64,000 bases of DNA from Natronincola ferrireducens. GTDB taxonomy: Bacteria > Bacillota > Clostridia > Peptostreptococcales > Natronincolaceae. The DNA lies in NCBI RefSeq assembly GCF_900100845.1, contig NZ_FNFP01000010.1, positions 1 to 64,000 on the forward strand. The letters are read 5' to 3'. Both the position numbers and the translations under genes were made by a program. Each line of letters begins with the position of its first letter. The stretch's first letter is position 1. Shown piece by piece: positions 22,182-30,659 of the stretch. Under the pieces are notes generated by a model that was not told the origin of the DNA, did no database searches, and was given only the letters and a program-made list of their open reading frames with translations.

Positions 22182-22210
22182 ACTAACATTAAACTAACAT
22201 ATAACTAACA
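22182..22210 (+). repeat. Three arm-type integrase sites
   Basis: ACTAACA at 22182, 22193 and 22204: three direct copies spaced exactly 11 bp, about one helical turn, between attL and the integrase stop. A further copy is near the other prophage end (57950). Pattern and place fit sites bound by the integrase N-terminal domain. Confidence 0.75.
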
Positions 22211-22216
22211 AGTAAA

Positions 22217-23239
22217 TTATAATAAATCTATAGCTTCTTTTAACTCTTCAATGTCCTTATGGGTATAAATTTTGTCAGTTATATCCTTGCTAGCATGGCC
22301 CATAATACGTTTTATACAAAGCTTATTTGCACCTGCTGAATCCATTAAAGAGGCAAAGGTATGTCTGCAGTCATGAGGCTTATGATTCATCTCTAATTGC
22401 TCCATTATTTTCTTCCATTTTTCTTCATAGTAGTTCCAGTATCTCATTTGTTTTTGCTCATGATTAGCAACTAGAAACTCATTACCTTTCGAAACCCGCT
22501 TTTCAATAAATGGCATAACTTTTTTACTAATAGGTATAAGTCTATTTTTACCAGCACTTGTTTTAATACCGCCACGCATAGTTCGATTTTCCAGATTTAT
22601 ATCTGCAGCATTAATTAAAAGCAACTCCCCGGGTCTTAATCCAGTGTAAATCATGATTAGGATTGTATCTATAAAGTCCATTCTACCTACATTGTCCCAC
22701 AGTACCTGAATCTCTTCTTTAGTAAAAGGTTCTCTGGTAGACTCATCTTCATTTTTTCCAATATCTATATAGTTCGAATAATCCTTATTAATAATATCAT
22801 TGGCCATGGTATAAGCATATAACTGGCTGAATAAAACTTTTATTTTTCTTAGCGTACCATGTCCTTTAGTGCAATTATCAATTACTCCCTGTAGGTGTGC
22901 TGTTCTAATGTCTACAAATTTTAGATCATGTAAAGATAGAGCATGGTTGTATGCGGAGTTGTATCCACTTTGGTTAGATCTTGATATTTTAGGAAACTTT
23001 TCAGTAGACCATTTTTCAAATATCTCTGAGAATGTAACAGTTGATACCTCAACACTATAAGGATTTTTATTAAAATCAGCAAGAGCTTGTAGAGCTATTT
23101 TTCTACTCTCGTAATAGCCTATCGTTTGATATAACTGTTTTCCTTCATCGTTCCAACCGATTGTCTTTCTGGCTATCCAAGGCTTTCTTCTATTGCCAGA
23201 TAACTTATAAACTGAACCGTATCCGTTAGGTAATCTCAT
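22217..23239 (-). CDS. int: Prophage tyrosine integrase
   Basis: Site-specific recombinase responsible for integration at rpsI. N-terminal arm-binding domain (NGYGSVYKLSGNRRKPW), a SAM-like core-binding domain (about 70-160), and catalytic residues R in TGLRPGEL, H-x-x-R in HDCRHTFAS, H in GHASKD and Y in KIYTHKD. Start at ATG 23239, preceded by AAAGGGGTGG, giving 340 residues; the frame runs 20 codons further upstream without a ribosome site. Convergent to rpsI. Confidence 0.95.
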   Translation of the reverse strand: MRLPNGYGSVYKLSGNRRKPWIARKTIGWNDEGKQLYQTIGYYESRKIALQALADFNKNPYSVEVSTVTFSEIFEKWSTEKFPKISRSNQSGYNSAYNHALSLHDLKFVDIRTAHLQGVIDNCTKGHGTLRKIKVLFSQLYAYTMANDIINKDYSNYIDIGKNEDESTREPFTKEEIQVLWDNVGRMDFIDTILIMIYTGLRPGELLLINAADINLENRTMRGGIKTSAGKNRLIPISKKVMPFIEKRVSKGNEFLVANHEQKQMRYWNYYEEKWKKIMEQLEMNHKPHDCRHTFASLMDSAGANKLCIKRIMGHASKDITDKIYTHKDIEELKEAIDLL

Positions 23240-23267
23240 AGCAATCACCACCCCTTTATTAATCCAT

Positions 23268-23296
23268 ATTATACCATAAAAAGAAACGTATGTTCT
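23268..23296 (-). promoter_or_regulatory. Integrase promoter with a LexA-type box
   Basis: On the minus strand: TATAAT (23268-23273), 17-base spacer and a poor -35 AGAACA (23291-23296). The sequence GAACATACGTTT (23284-23295) matches the Gram-positive SOS box GAAC-N4-GTTY and covers the -35 edge and spacer, where a bound repressor would block polymerase. Confidence 0.65.
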
Positions 23297-23340
23297 CATG
23301 TAATTTGAAAATAAGAGCTACTTTTCAGTAGCTTCAAGAG

Positions 23341-24174
23341 TTACGTATTTCTTGTTAGTTTTTTATGCTTCTTTTCAACTTTCTTTATATCTTCTAAAAC
23401 AGGAAGATCTTCCGGCATTGTTCCTCCGAGTTCTTCAATAGTATCTCTAACCTTCTTACCTACTTCAAAGTGAGTTTTATTAGCATTATGCTTACCTTTT
23501 ACTTTATCTCTTTTCAATTTTTCCTCAGTTTGAGTAGCTCTAAATAAGTTTGCAGCGAGTTCTGTACTTCCCATATGATCTAATATTTTTTGCGACTTTT
23601 TCAATTGTTTCCTTTCATGAATGTCTTTAGCATTTAAACCACCATATAATCCTTGATAACCATGATTTTGAAAAATAGCATATTCCATATTAGATTTAAC
23701 TCCAGCACTGTTAGCAGCATCGACTAGCTTCTTATTATGTTCCTTTAATTCATTTCTAATAGCTAATCTTTTCTTTTCTTCATCCATAAGCTCAAACTCT
23801 TCTTGCAATTCCTGTTTTCTTGTTTGGACTGCAAAATAAGTTTGTCCAAGAGCAACCATTGATTTGGATGGATCTGCATTCTGTATTAATAGGTAGCAAG
23901 CATATCTTGAGAGATGGTAATCTTTTACTTCTCTTTCTGAATTTGAGCCAAGTTGAACCATTTTGGTGGCTTCAACGAAATGGTCTGACACATTGTGATC
24001 GCTAGTTTCGCAAGATTTCTTAGCTTTTTCTATAGCGGTTTCAAAATTTCTGAAATCCTTATAATCAAGAACTTTGGCTAAATCTCTAGCAGACCAATAT
24101 TCGGCACCATACTCATTAATTTTCTTGATGCTTTCAAATATTGATTGTCCATCTTTTTCCATTAACTTAGACAT
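23341..24174 (-). CDS. DinD-like DNA-damage-inducible protein
   Basis: 277 residues. The N-terminal half (ARDLAKVLDYKDFRNFETAIEKAK, then YHLSRYACYLLIQNADPSK) is the BRO-N/DinD fold; the rest is charged and matches the overall DinD layout (YQGLYGGLNAKDIHERK). E. coli DinD is SOS-induced and inhibits RecA filament activity. As the third gene of the repressor-protease operon this protein is probably expressed in the lysogen and may act as antirepressor or RecA modulator; that is inference. AAGGGGG precedes the ATG. Confidence 0.8.
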   Translation of the reverse strand: MSKLMEKDGQSIFESIKKINEYGAEYWSARDLAKVLDYKDFRNFETAIEKAKKSCETSDHNVSDHFVEATKMVQLGSNSEREVKDYHLSRYACYLLIQNADPSKSMVALGQTYFAVQTRKQELQEEFELMDEEKKRLAIRNELKEHNKKLVDAANSAGVKSNMEYAIFQNHGYQGLYGGLNAKDIHERKQLKKSQKILDHMGSTELAANLFRATQTEEKLKRDKVKGKHNANKTHFEVGKKVRDTIEELGGTMPEDLPVLEDIKKVEKKHKKLTRNT

Positions 24175-24186
24175 GTTATATCCCCC

Positions 24187-24609
24187 TTATAACTTTAATT
24201 TTAACATATTTACATCTATTTCCATAGCAGTTGCTATTTGCTCCACGGTATAGCCTTCAAACCTATAAATCATTTCATCAGTAATTAATAATTCTACCGC
24301 AAACCTATTGGCTTCTGTCTCAAATTTGTTTTTTATAAAAAAAGTATTAGCTTCTAAAAAACATACATTTAGCCCTTTATGTAGAACCGCATGTCCAATT
24401 TCATGTGCTAATACTATCTTCTGCTGCTCGTATAACAAGTTGTCATTGATGAAAATGAATTTGTTTCTTTTAAAGTTTTGATAAAGACCTTGTATATTTT
24501 CATGTAGTGGCCATAGATTAGTGGATATATTGAGGCAGGAAGCCAATACAAAAGGATCTTTAGTTTGGTATTTTTCTACTAGCCTATTAACTATAGTTTT
24601 AATCTCCAT
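24187..24609 (-). CDS. ImmA/IrrE-family metallopeptidase
   Basis: 140 residues with the zinc-protease motif HEIGH (AHEIGHAVLHKG). In ICEBs1 the relative ImmA cleaves the partner repressor ImmR on induction. Here it lies just downstream of an HTH repressor that lacks its own peptidase domain, the same logic. Start at ATG 24609 with TGGGGGA upstream; the frame extends 9 codons further. Confidence 0.88.
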   Translation of the reverse strand: MEIKTIVNRLVEKYQTKDPFVLASCLNISTNLWPLHENIQGLYQNFKRNKFIFINDNLLYEQQKIVLAHEIGHAVLHKGLNVCFLEANTFFIKNKFETEANRFAVELLITDEMIYRFEGYTVEQIATAMEIDVNMLKLKL

Positions 24610-24639
24610 GTAAATCCCCCAATCCCCAGAATGCAAATT

Positions 24640-25119
24640 TTATTCTTTATCTTCTTTGCGGTACTTCTTTGGGGTGTACTTCTTATTGATTCGTTTTGCT
24701 TGTCTCATACCATATTCTAGAGCATCCAGTATACTTTCCAATGCTTCTTCGGATGCAGGCTCTCCGGATAACATTAACCCATCTTGTTTAGTCAATGATT
24801 CTTTTATCTCGCTTATTTTTTTCTCTATCTCCTTTTCGTCTTTAGATGTGAGAACATTTAATTTTTCTAAATCTTCTTTGCTATGTTGATAATTAGATTT
24901 AAACTTGTCTGGATTTTTTACATCGGTTCTACCAAGAAGATAATCCACAGAAACTGAAAAACAATCAGCTAGCAATTGCAATGTTTCTGCATCAGGTTGT
25001 CTTCTACCAGTTTCATAATGAGCATACGTAGCTCTGTTAATACTAAGCTTATTACTAAGTTCATCCTGAGTGAGCCCTTTTTCTGCTCTTAATTCTTTTA
25101 ATATACTTGGTAATTTCAT
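24640..25119 (-). CDS. Prophage XRE-family repressor
   Basis: CI/ImmR-like repressor of 159 residues: N-terminal helix-turn-helix (LRAEKGLTQDELSNKLSINRATYAHYETG), then a charged C-terminal region with no S24 serine-protease motif. ATG 25119 is preferred (AGGTGG upstream) over a GTG nine bases earlier. It diverges from the cro-like gene across four operator copies, which it presumably binds; induction is probably through the ImmA-type protease encoded next to it. Confidence 0.9.
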   Translation of the reverse strand: MKLPSILKELRAEKGLTQDELSNKLSINRATYAHYETGRRQPDAETLQLLADCFSVSVDYLLGRTDVKNPDKFKSNYQHSKEDLEKLNVLTSKDEKEIEKKISEIKESLTKQDGLMLSGEPASEEALESILDALEYGMRQAKRINKKYTPKKYRKEDKE

Positions 25120-25152
25120 ATATACCACCTCATGTTAATATTAACTAATTTT

Positions 25153-25253
25153 GATACAAAAAGAAACAAATGATACAAAAAGTATATTTATTTTTATGAA
25201 AGGGGTTGACAATGATACTAAGTGTATCATATAATCAAGATACAAAACGTATC
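25153..25253. promoter_or_regulatory. Operator array between repressor and cro
   Basis: Four copies of a palindromic site GATAC-N5-GTATC: 25153-25167 (half-site GATAC, other half GAAAC), 25172-25186 (GATAC...GTATA), 25214-25228 (perfect) and 25239-25253 (perfect). The two perfect sites sit on the rightward promoter, the two imperfect ones nearer the repressor, an arrangement like lambda OR/OL. Confidence 0.88.
25206..25235 (+). promoter_or_regulatory. Early rightward promoter
   Basis: TTGACA (25206-25211), 18-base spacer, TATAAT (25230-25235), both perfect. One operator fills the spacer and another lies just after the -10, so repressor binding would shut it off. Confidence 0.88.
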
Positions 25254-25267
25254 AAAGGAGGGTTTGT

Positions 25268-25498
25268 ATGAGAAGTAAGATGACATTAAAAGAATTGAGA
25301 AAAAAGAAAAAAGAGACTCAAGAAATGACAGCTAAAGGTATAGGAATTAATAGAGCTGTTTATTCTCATTATGAAAATGGAATTAGAACGCCAAATGTTA
25401 TTGTAGCAAAACGTATCGCAGAATATTTTAAGGTCAAAATAGAGGATATTTTTTTTATATCAAATGATACAATAAGCCACAAAGGGAAACTAGCCTAA
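25268..25498 (+). CDS. Cro-like XRE regulator
   Basis: 76 residues with a helix-turn-helix (LRKKKKETQEMTAKGIGINRAVYSHYENG). First gene of the early operon; AAAGGAGGG upstream. Probably competes with the repressor for the GATAC operators. Confidence 0.85.
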   Translation: MRSKMTLKELRKKKKETQEMTAKGIGINRAVYSHYENGIRTPNVIVAKRIAEYFKVKIEDIFFISNDTISHKGKLA

Positions 25499-25518
25499 AA
25501 AGGGGGGAGTTGTACGTT

Positions 25519-25725
25519 ATGAAAATTAAAGGACTATCAAAATTAACAGAAGAACAGCAGAAACACATGTTTAATGTGCATCGAAATCATGTTGCCTGCA
25601 ATGGTACTGAAAGACAGAAAAACATGGAGATCGTAGAAGCATGGGTTGATACATCTAATACAGTTTGTGTTAGGCTGTCTAATGGTGAATGGTATCATTA
25701 CTATTCAAGTGGCACATGGGGTTAA
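25519..25725 (+). CDS. Hypothetical early phage protein
   Basis: 68 residues, not recognised. C-terminal part (VCVRLSNGEWYHYYSSGTWG) is aromatic and resembles small beta-rich phage proteins. ATG 25519 follows AGGGGGGAG at a good distance; a TTG nine bases earlier is too close. Confidence 0.65.
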   Translation: MKIKGLSKLTEEQQKHMFNVHRNHVACNGTERQKNMEIVEAWVDTSNTVCVRLSNGEWYHYYSSGTWG

Positions 25726-25776
25726 TTTGCATTTAATAATTAAAATTTAATAGCAAAAACAAGGGGGACGAAAAGC

Positions 25777-26004
25777 ATGCCATTAACTAACAGAAAAAAT
25801 ATATCAGTTAAAGAAGCTGCTGAAATCATGGGAAAATCACAACAATTTGTAAGAGTTGGACTTCAAAGGCAATTACTACCTATAGGAACAGCAGTGAAGC
25901 TAAGTAGTAAATGGACCTATCATATCAGTCCTAAATTGTTAGCTGAATATATGGGGATTACAGAGGGGGATAATCAATGTTTATTAAAAAGACAAGCAGT
26001 TTAA
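25777..26004 (+). CDS. Helix-turn-helix protein, possible excisionase
   Basis: 75 residues. SVKEAAEIMGKSQQFVRVGLQRQLLPIG is the MerR/excisionase-type DNA-binding helix pair. Small wing-helix proteins in this position often act as Xis or early regulators; no closer assignment is possible. AGGGGGACG upstream. Ends 28 bases inside the next gene. Confidence 0.7.
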   Translation: MPLTNRKNISVKEAAEIMGKSQQFVRVGLQRQLLPIGTAVKLSSKWTYHISPKLLAEYMGITEGDNQCLLKRQAV

Positions 26005-26165
26005 GTAATTTTAGCTCAGAGGAATTAATGAAGGAGCTAGCTACTAGAAAAAATAGCAGTATCTTGAAGATGAACTCTAATCAGCAGTTTCAGGTGAAAA
26101 ATGGTCAGAAGAGAATTAAGGAAAAAGGACCTGCTATTGTACTGGTTATTAGAGAGGGGGCATAG
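25977..26165 (+). CDS. Hypothetical small phage protein
   Basis: 62 residues, Lys/Ser/Asn-rich, with SSEELMKELATRK near the centre. GAGGGGGA lies 6 bases upstream. It overlaps the preceding gene and is followed two bases later by the next start, so it belongs to the early operon. Not recognised. Confidence 0.6.
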   Translation: MFIKKTSSLSNFSSEELMKELATRKNSSILKMNSNQQFQVKNGQKRIKEKGPAIVLVIREGA

Positions 26166-26167
26166 TC

Positions 26168-26347
26168 TTGCAGCCAAAAGGGAGTTTTAAAAATAAGAGT
26201 GGTGAGTGGTGGGTAGCTTGCATGGAGTGTACTAGAGGAATCAATGGTAATCAAGATTGTAGTAATGGAGTACTAGCTAAAAACCTAAAATCAGGATGCT
26301 ATAGTGGCCAACTACTAGAAATATTTAAAGAAGGGGGTGCCCTATGA
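26168..26347 (+). CDS. Small four-cysteine protein
   Basis: TTG start with GAGAGGGGG upstream; 59 residues, MQPKGSFKNKSGEWWVACME at the start. Cysteines at 18, 21, 31 and 44 (CMEC...C...C) could hold zinc. Stop overlaps the next ATG (ATGA). Function unknown. Confidence 0.55.
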   Translation: MQPKGSFKNKSGEWWVACMECTRGINGNQDCSNGVLAKNLKSGCYSGQLLEIFKEGGAL

Positions 26348-26478
26348 TCTTCTTCGATAAGACACCTGAGATAAAGGGAGATCTTATTAAAATATACTGT
26401 TTTAGTGGGAAAGTCAGAGATTTGAAAATCTATTTAAGAGAAGTTATTCAAGAAGAGAAGGTTCGGCGGTTACATTAG
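26344..26478 (+). CDS. Very small early phage protein
   Basis: 44 residues, MIFFDKTPEIKGDLIKIYCF at the start, coupled to the previous gene through ATGA. GAAGGGGGT upstream. Unknown function; supported only by coupling and a good ribosome site. Confidence 0.45.
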   Translation: MIFFDKTPEIKGDLIKIYCFSGKVRDLKIYLREVIQEEKVRRLH

Positions 26479-26546
26479 CTACTTCTAGTATAACATTTGG
26501 CACTGCAGGTGCCTATGAATAAAAGTACATAAAGGATGGTGAAAAC

Positions 26547-27092
26547 ATGTATAGAAATGCAAGAAATAGCTCCGGCAAATCAAGAGCAAAGGCAGCAGAA
26601 GAGCTTTACATATCCGAGAGGACATTAGCAAAAATCGAAAGTGGTGAAGTCACACCTGCTCCAGAAATAGCAGAAAGAATGAATGAAGTCTATGAAGTAC
26701 GGCATCTTAGTATGTGGTATTGCAAAGAAGAATGTCCAATAGGGCAAAAATACTGCTATGAAATCTTAGATAATGTAGATTTATCTCCTATGGCTATTTT
26801 TGCAAAATATAGGCAAGAGGCCAAAGAAGCTCACGAAGCATTAGACCAATTAACAGAATTAATGTTAAATAAAAAAGATAAGAATGATTGTAGTCAAACA
26901 GAGCTAGATGAAATCCGTCGTTGTGGCCATGAGCTGCTTGATCTAGAGCATGTAATAGAAACATTTAAATTGAGGTTGTGGGATTTTCTTGATGTGCAAC
27001 AACTAATCTATGAGCACAATGAGAAGTGCCAAGAAAGAGGATACGTCAAAAAAGAAAATAACCGTACAGCTGCAACTGTATCGGCTATCTAG
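26547..27092 (+). CDS. XRE-type phage regulator with cysteine-rich middle
   Basis: 181 residues. N-terminal helix-turn-helix (SRAKAAEELYISERTLAKIESG), then CKEECPIGQKYCYE (a short cysteine cluster, about 58-71), then a helical C-terminal half. Phages of Clostridia carry such a protein ahead of replication genes; likely regulator, target unknown. Confidence 0.65.
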   Translation: MYRNARNSSGKSRAKAAEELYISERTLAKIESGEVTPAPEIAERMNEVYEVRHLSMWYCKEECPIGQKYCYEILDNVDLSPMAIFAKYRQEAKEAHEALDQLTELMLNKKDKNDCSQTELDEIRRCGHELLDLEHVIETFKLRLWDFLDVQQLIYEHNEKCQERGYVKKENNRTAATVSAI

Positions 27093-27223
27093 AAAACATT
27101 TATAAAAAATTATTTTATATTATTATACCACAAAATATAGAGAAAGGGTGATCATATGAAAATTAATTTATTTAGGTCAGCAGGTTAGAAATAAGTCCAT
27201 CTTTATAAAAAGGGGGGATAAAG

Positions 27224-27976
27224 ATGCAAGGGTGGATAAAGCTACATAGGGAGATCCAATTTCACTGGACATGGAAGGAAAAACCTTTTTCTAAAGGACA
27301 AGCTTGGATAGACTTAATGCTTCAAGCTAATCACGAAGATAACCAATTTCCTTTAGGAAACGAAATCATTTTTGTTGAACGCGGGGAATTTGTTACGTCA
27401 GAAATTAAGCTGTCGGATAGATGGGGGTGGAGCAAAACCAAGGTGCGCAATTTTTTGCATACTCTTCAAAATGAAAAAATGCTCACTCTAAAAAAAGACC
27501 GTAAAAAAACCACGATAAAGATTGAAAACTACAGTATTTATCAAGATAGAGAAATCACAGAAAAACCACAAGAAAACCACAAGAAAACCATGCAAAAACC
27601 AAGAAAAAACACAAACAAGAATGAAAAGAATATATATATTAATAATAATAGTATTTTTGAAGCCTATAATCTCCAAAATATTATCATCCATCGACAGTTG
27701 ACCTCGAAGATGCAGCAAGCAATTAATAAGGCTCTAAAGAATAACACAGAGGAAGAGATTATAGATGCCATAAAAAGGTACGGACAAGCCTATGCTGATA
27801 CAAATTATAGGTTTTGCAGTTACAAGATGACTTTAGATAAATTTCTTACACAAGGGAACGGGTATACAGACTGGTTAGATGAGGGTCAGAAATGGATTAA
27901 CTACAGTGAGTTTGGTAGTAGGTTTAGCCAGCAGGGGGCAGATGCCGATGATAGGTACAATGTGAACGGGAGGTAA
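27224..27976 (+). CDS. Phage replication initiator (DnaD/O-like)
   Basis: 250 residues. The N-terminal winged helix (ERGEFVTSEIKLSDRWGWSKTKVRNFLHTL) resembles initiators such as DnaD-like phage proteins; the C-terminal FCSYKMTLDKFLTQGNGYTDW is the usual helicase-recruiting end. The lysine/asparagine linker (about 108-135) is encoded by the five iterons of the candidate origin. DnaB helicase follows 5 bases later, supporting the role. Confidence 0.8.
   Translation: MQGWIKLHREIQFHWTWKEKPFSKGQAWIDLMLQANHEDNQFPLGNEIIFVERGEFVTSEIKLSDRWGWSKTKVRNFLHTLQNEKMLTLKKDRKKTTIKIENYSIYQDREITEKPQENHKKTMQKPRKNTNKNEKNIYINNNSIFEAYNLQNIIIHRQLTSKMQQAINKALKNNTEEEIIDAIKRYGQAYADTNYRFCSYKMTLDKFLTQGNGYTDWLDEGQKWINYSEFGSRFSQQGADADDRYNVNGR
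27556..27660 (+). other. Candidate phage replication origin inside the initiator gene
   Basis: Five tandem 11-bp units, consensus CACAAGAAAAC, at 27556, 27567, 27578, 27589 and 27600 (units 2 and 3 identical), followed by an AT-only stretch around 27630-27655 that could unwind. Iterons plus AT-rich DNA within the initiator gene is the lambda O arrangement. Confidence 0.65.
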
Positions 27977-27981
27977 GGGGG

Positions 27982-29298
27982 ATGCAGTTACCACATAGCG
28001 CAGAAGCGGAGCAAGCTGTTCTAGGGGCATTTTTGCTAGATAAGAATACGTGGTTTGGGATTCAAAAGTTGAAAAATGAAGATTTTTATATAGATATACA
28101 TCAGATAATTTTTCAAGCCATGAAAAATTTACATGAGAAGGATCAGCCTATTGATTACATCCAAGTCTTTGAAGAGACAAAAAACATCAAGCCTATAGAC
28201 TTGGTATATTTAAACGAAACACTTTCAATGGTAGCGACTACGATCAATATAGAATACTACATAAAAATTTTGAAGGAAAAGGCAGTAAGGAGGCAGTTGA
28301 TTCAAGAATGTAAATCTGCTCTTAATAGGGCATTAAAAACAGAGGAGGACCCAACCAGTATAAAATCCAATTTAGCTCAAACTTTAGATAATATTAGTTT
28401 TGAAGAATCACAAGTATCGGATAGGCTCCAAGATATATTTTCTAAGCTTTATGATGAATTGGAGACTTATGATCCTAAGGAAGCAGAAAAATATTATACT
28501 GGGTTACCTGATTTGGACAGATTAATGGCAGGGTTACATCAGGAAGAGGTTACAGTAGTAGCAGCAAGACCAGCTACTGGTAAAACAGCTTTTGCATTGC
28601 AGATAGCAATGCATATAGCTGCTAAAAAATTAAAAGTCTTACTCATATCTAGGGAAATGAGTCAAAAGCAGATGGCTAAACGAATACTTGCTGCAAAATG
28701 CGCCATCGATAGCATGAGATTGAGAAACAGAAAATTGGAAGATGAAGATTGGAGTAGGATAGCTAAAGGGATGGGGTTATTATCAAACTTATCACTATTT
28801 ATAAACACTACAGCCAAATCTATCCCAGAAATAAAAGCCAAGGTTAGGGAAACTAAAGCTGACGTTTTGATTATAGATTACTTGCAATTGTTAGAGCCAA
28901 GTAGCAAAAATGCCAATAGAGAACAGCAAGTATCTGAGTTAAGCAGGGAGATAAAAAATATATCCCTTGACTACAAGATACCAGTAGTATTACTAAGTCA
29001 GCTAAACAGAGCTGCAGATGGAAGAAGACCTTCATTAGCAGATCTGAGGGAATCAGGAGCCATTGAACAGGATGCAAACAATGTAATATTTCTTCATCTG
29101 CCTAACCGCAACGAAATTGAAGCTGCAGTCAAGGATAAAGACAGCATCGTTACAGACAATCTGATAGAGCAGATAAAAAAGAGACAAAACAAACTGGTAG
29201 AAGTTATTTTGGCAAAACAAAGGGATGGAAACACTGGAGATTTTTATATGGAGTATGTACCTTCAAAGCTTACTTTCAAAAGCTATACAAGGAGGTAG
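27982..29298 (+). CDS. Replicative DNA helicase, DnaB family
   Basis: 438 residues: N-terminal DnaB domain (PHSAEAEQAVLGAFLLD), Walker A ARPATGKTAF (about 195-204), Walker B VLIIDYLQLL, and the conserved SRE and LRESGAIEQDAN segments. Unwinds phage DNA at the origin encoded just upstream. Phage paralogue, distinct from the host dnaB which would not lie here. Confidence 0.95.
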   Translation: MQLPHSAEAEQAVLGAFLLDKNTWFGIQKLKNEDFYIDIHQIIFQAMKNLHEKDQPIDYIQVFEETKNIKPIDLVYLNETLSMVATTINIEYYIKILKEKAVRRQLIQECKSALNRALKTEEDPTSIKSNLAQTLDNISFEESQVSDRLQDIFSKLYDELETYDPKEAEKYYTGLPDLDRLMAGLHQEEVTVVAARPATGKTAFALQIAMHIAAKKLKVLLISREMSQKQMAKRILAAKCAIDSMRLRNRKLEDEDWSRIAKGMGLLSNLSLFINTTAKSIPEIKAKVRETKADVLIIDYLQLLEPSSKNANREQQVSELSREIKNISLDYKIPVVLLSQLNRAADGRRPSLADLRESGAIEQDANNVIFLHLPNRNEIEAAVKDKDSIVTDNLIEQIKKRQNKLVEVILAKQRDGNTGDFYMEYVPSKLTFKSYTRR

Positions 29299-29304
29299 AG
29301 AACC

Positions 29305-29439
29305 GTGGACTCACTGGCATGGAGATTAGCAATTTTAACAGAAGAAGTTGTCATGAATGGAAGGATGTTTCATGAAGTGATTGGAGATATGAAGTTATTA
29401 TACCTAGAATTCAAGGGGGATAATTATGGATTTAGATAA
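29305..29439 (+). CDS. Very small phage protein
   Basis: GTG start with AAGGAGG 8 bases upstream; 44 residues, MDSLAWRLAILTEEVVMNGR at the start, largely helical. Overlaps the dUTPase start by 14 bases. Unknown. Confidence 0.5.
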   Translation: MDSLAWRLAILTEEVVMNGRMFHEVIGDMKLLYLEFKGDNYGFR

Positions 29440-29932
29440 ATTATATGCAATGCAAAAGGAATTAGACAGACACATCATCCAGGAGAAAGGATTAGAGGGA
29501 CAGGACCTATTAACAAACTCAGTATTGGCATTACAAGTGGAAATAGGTGAGTTAGCAAATGAATTGCCTGAGTTTTTTAAACATTGGAGCAATAAGAAGA
29601 ACAATTACGACAATGCCCTTAAGGAGTATGTTGATTGTTTGCACTTTTTTCTAAGCATAGCAAATCAGCTAGGATTGGAAGATGGGGATTTATTTACACA
29701 TGATGATGATCTAATAGGAACAACAGCAAGAATATTTACAGAATTACTGCATCATGTAGGGAAAATTGAACTATCAGAAACAAGAAATTTGAAGGTGTCC
29801 AATTATAAGGCTGCATTCTTCATATTTGCAAACTTAGGTGTAGATAGGCTGGGATTAGATTGGCAGGAAATCTGCAAAGCATACGTTAAAAAGAATATAA
29901 TTAATCATCAAAGGCAGATAGAGGGGTATTAA
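29426..29932 (+). CDS. dUTP diphosphatase, dimeric (MazG-like) type
   Basis: 168 residues. All-alpha dUTPase with the metal-binding helices EIGELANELPEFFKHW and KEYVDCLHFFLS (E-x2-E and E-x2-D ligands). Keeps uracil out of phage DNA. CAAGGGGGA upstream of ATG. Confidence 0.88.
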   Translation: MDLDKLYAMQKELDRHIIQEKGLEGQDLLTNSVLALQVEIGELANELPEFFKHWSNKKNNYDNALKEYVDCLHFFLSIANQLGLEDGDLFTHDDDLIGTTARIFTELLHHVGKIELSETRNLKVSNYKAAFFIFANLGVDRLGLDWQEICKAYVKKNIINHQRQIEGY

Positions 29933-29968
29933 AAACCTAAAAAAAACACAGATGGGGGAGCAATTACA

Positions 29969-30367
29969 TTGAATACAGTTGTATTAATTGGTCGGCTTGC
30001 AAGAGATCCGGAACTAAGGTTTACACAAAGTGGGAAAGCTGTAGCAACTTTTAGTATTGCAGTGAATAGACCATTTTCCAAAACAAATGAAGCGGATTTT
30101 TTCAACATTGTTGTATGGGGAAAAGTGGCTGAAAGCTGTGCAAACTACTTAGCTAAAGGAAGGTTAGTAGGAATCGAAGGAAGGCTACAATCTAGGTCCT
30201 ATGAATCTCAAAAAGGTGAGAAAAGATATGTTACAGAAATTGTAGCAAATCAGGTAGAGTTTTTAGAATATGGGAAGAAAGAAAAAACTAACAACTCTAA
30301 TGAAAGTGATATAGAATTACAAGATTTTCAGCCAGTATATGGTGAGGATGAAGGAGTACCATTCTAA
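29969..30367 (+). CDS. ssb: Single-stranded DNA-binding protein
   Basis: 132 residues: OB fold starting MNTVVLIGRLARDPELRFTQ and an acidic tail ending EDEGVPF, the tip that recruits replication and repair proteins. TTG start with GGGGGAG upstream. Phage-encoded copy in the replication module. Confidence 0.95.
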   Translation: MNTVVLIGRLARDPELRFTQSGKAVATFSIAVNRPFSKTNEADFFNIVVWGKVAESCANYLAKGRLVGIEGRLQSRSYESQKGEKRYVTEIVANQVEFLEYGKKEKTNNSNESDIELQDFQPVYGEDEGVPF

Positions 30368-30385
30368 TTAAGAGAGGAGTAAATA

Positions 30386-30607
30386 ATGAGCAAAAAAATT
30401 TTTGAAGATTATAGGACGGGTGGCGGGTTAACAGTGGGAATGTTACAGAAATTACTTTTAAATTATCCTAACGATATGAAGGTTACTGTTAGAGTGCTAG
30501 ACGAACACTTTCCTGCTAGGATTGTAAAAGAAGGAGATTATAAAATTTATCCGTTTGGTTGCAATGGAGTAGCACAGGGCAAGGAAGAATGTTTGCGGAT
30601 TGAATAA
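30386..30607 (+). CDS. Hypothetical phage protein
   Basis: 73 residues; alpha/beta appearance (LTVGMLQKLLLNYPNDMKVTVRVLDE). AGAGAGGAG upstream of ATG. Not recognised; in operon with ssb. Confidence 0.65.
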   Translation: MSKKIFEDYRTGGGLTVGMLQKLLLNYPNDMKVTVRVLDEHFPARIVKEGDYKIYPFGCNGVAQGKEECLRIE

Positions 30608-30659
30608 CAATAATGTTGCACCTAGTTTAGATTATGCGAACTAAAGGAGGTAAGGACGT

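Noticed and set aside
27556-27610. Short regularly spaced repeats as a CRISPR array
   Set aside because: Units are directly adjacent 11-mers without spacers and lie inside a coding gene; they fit iterons.
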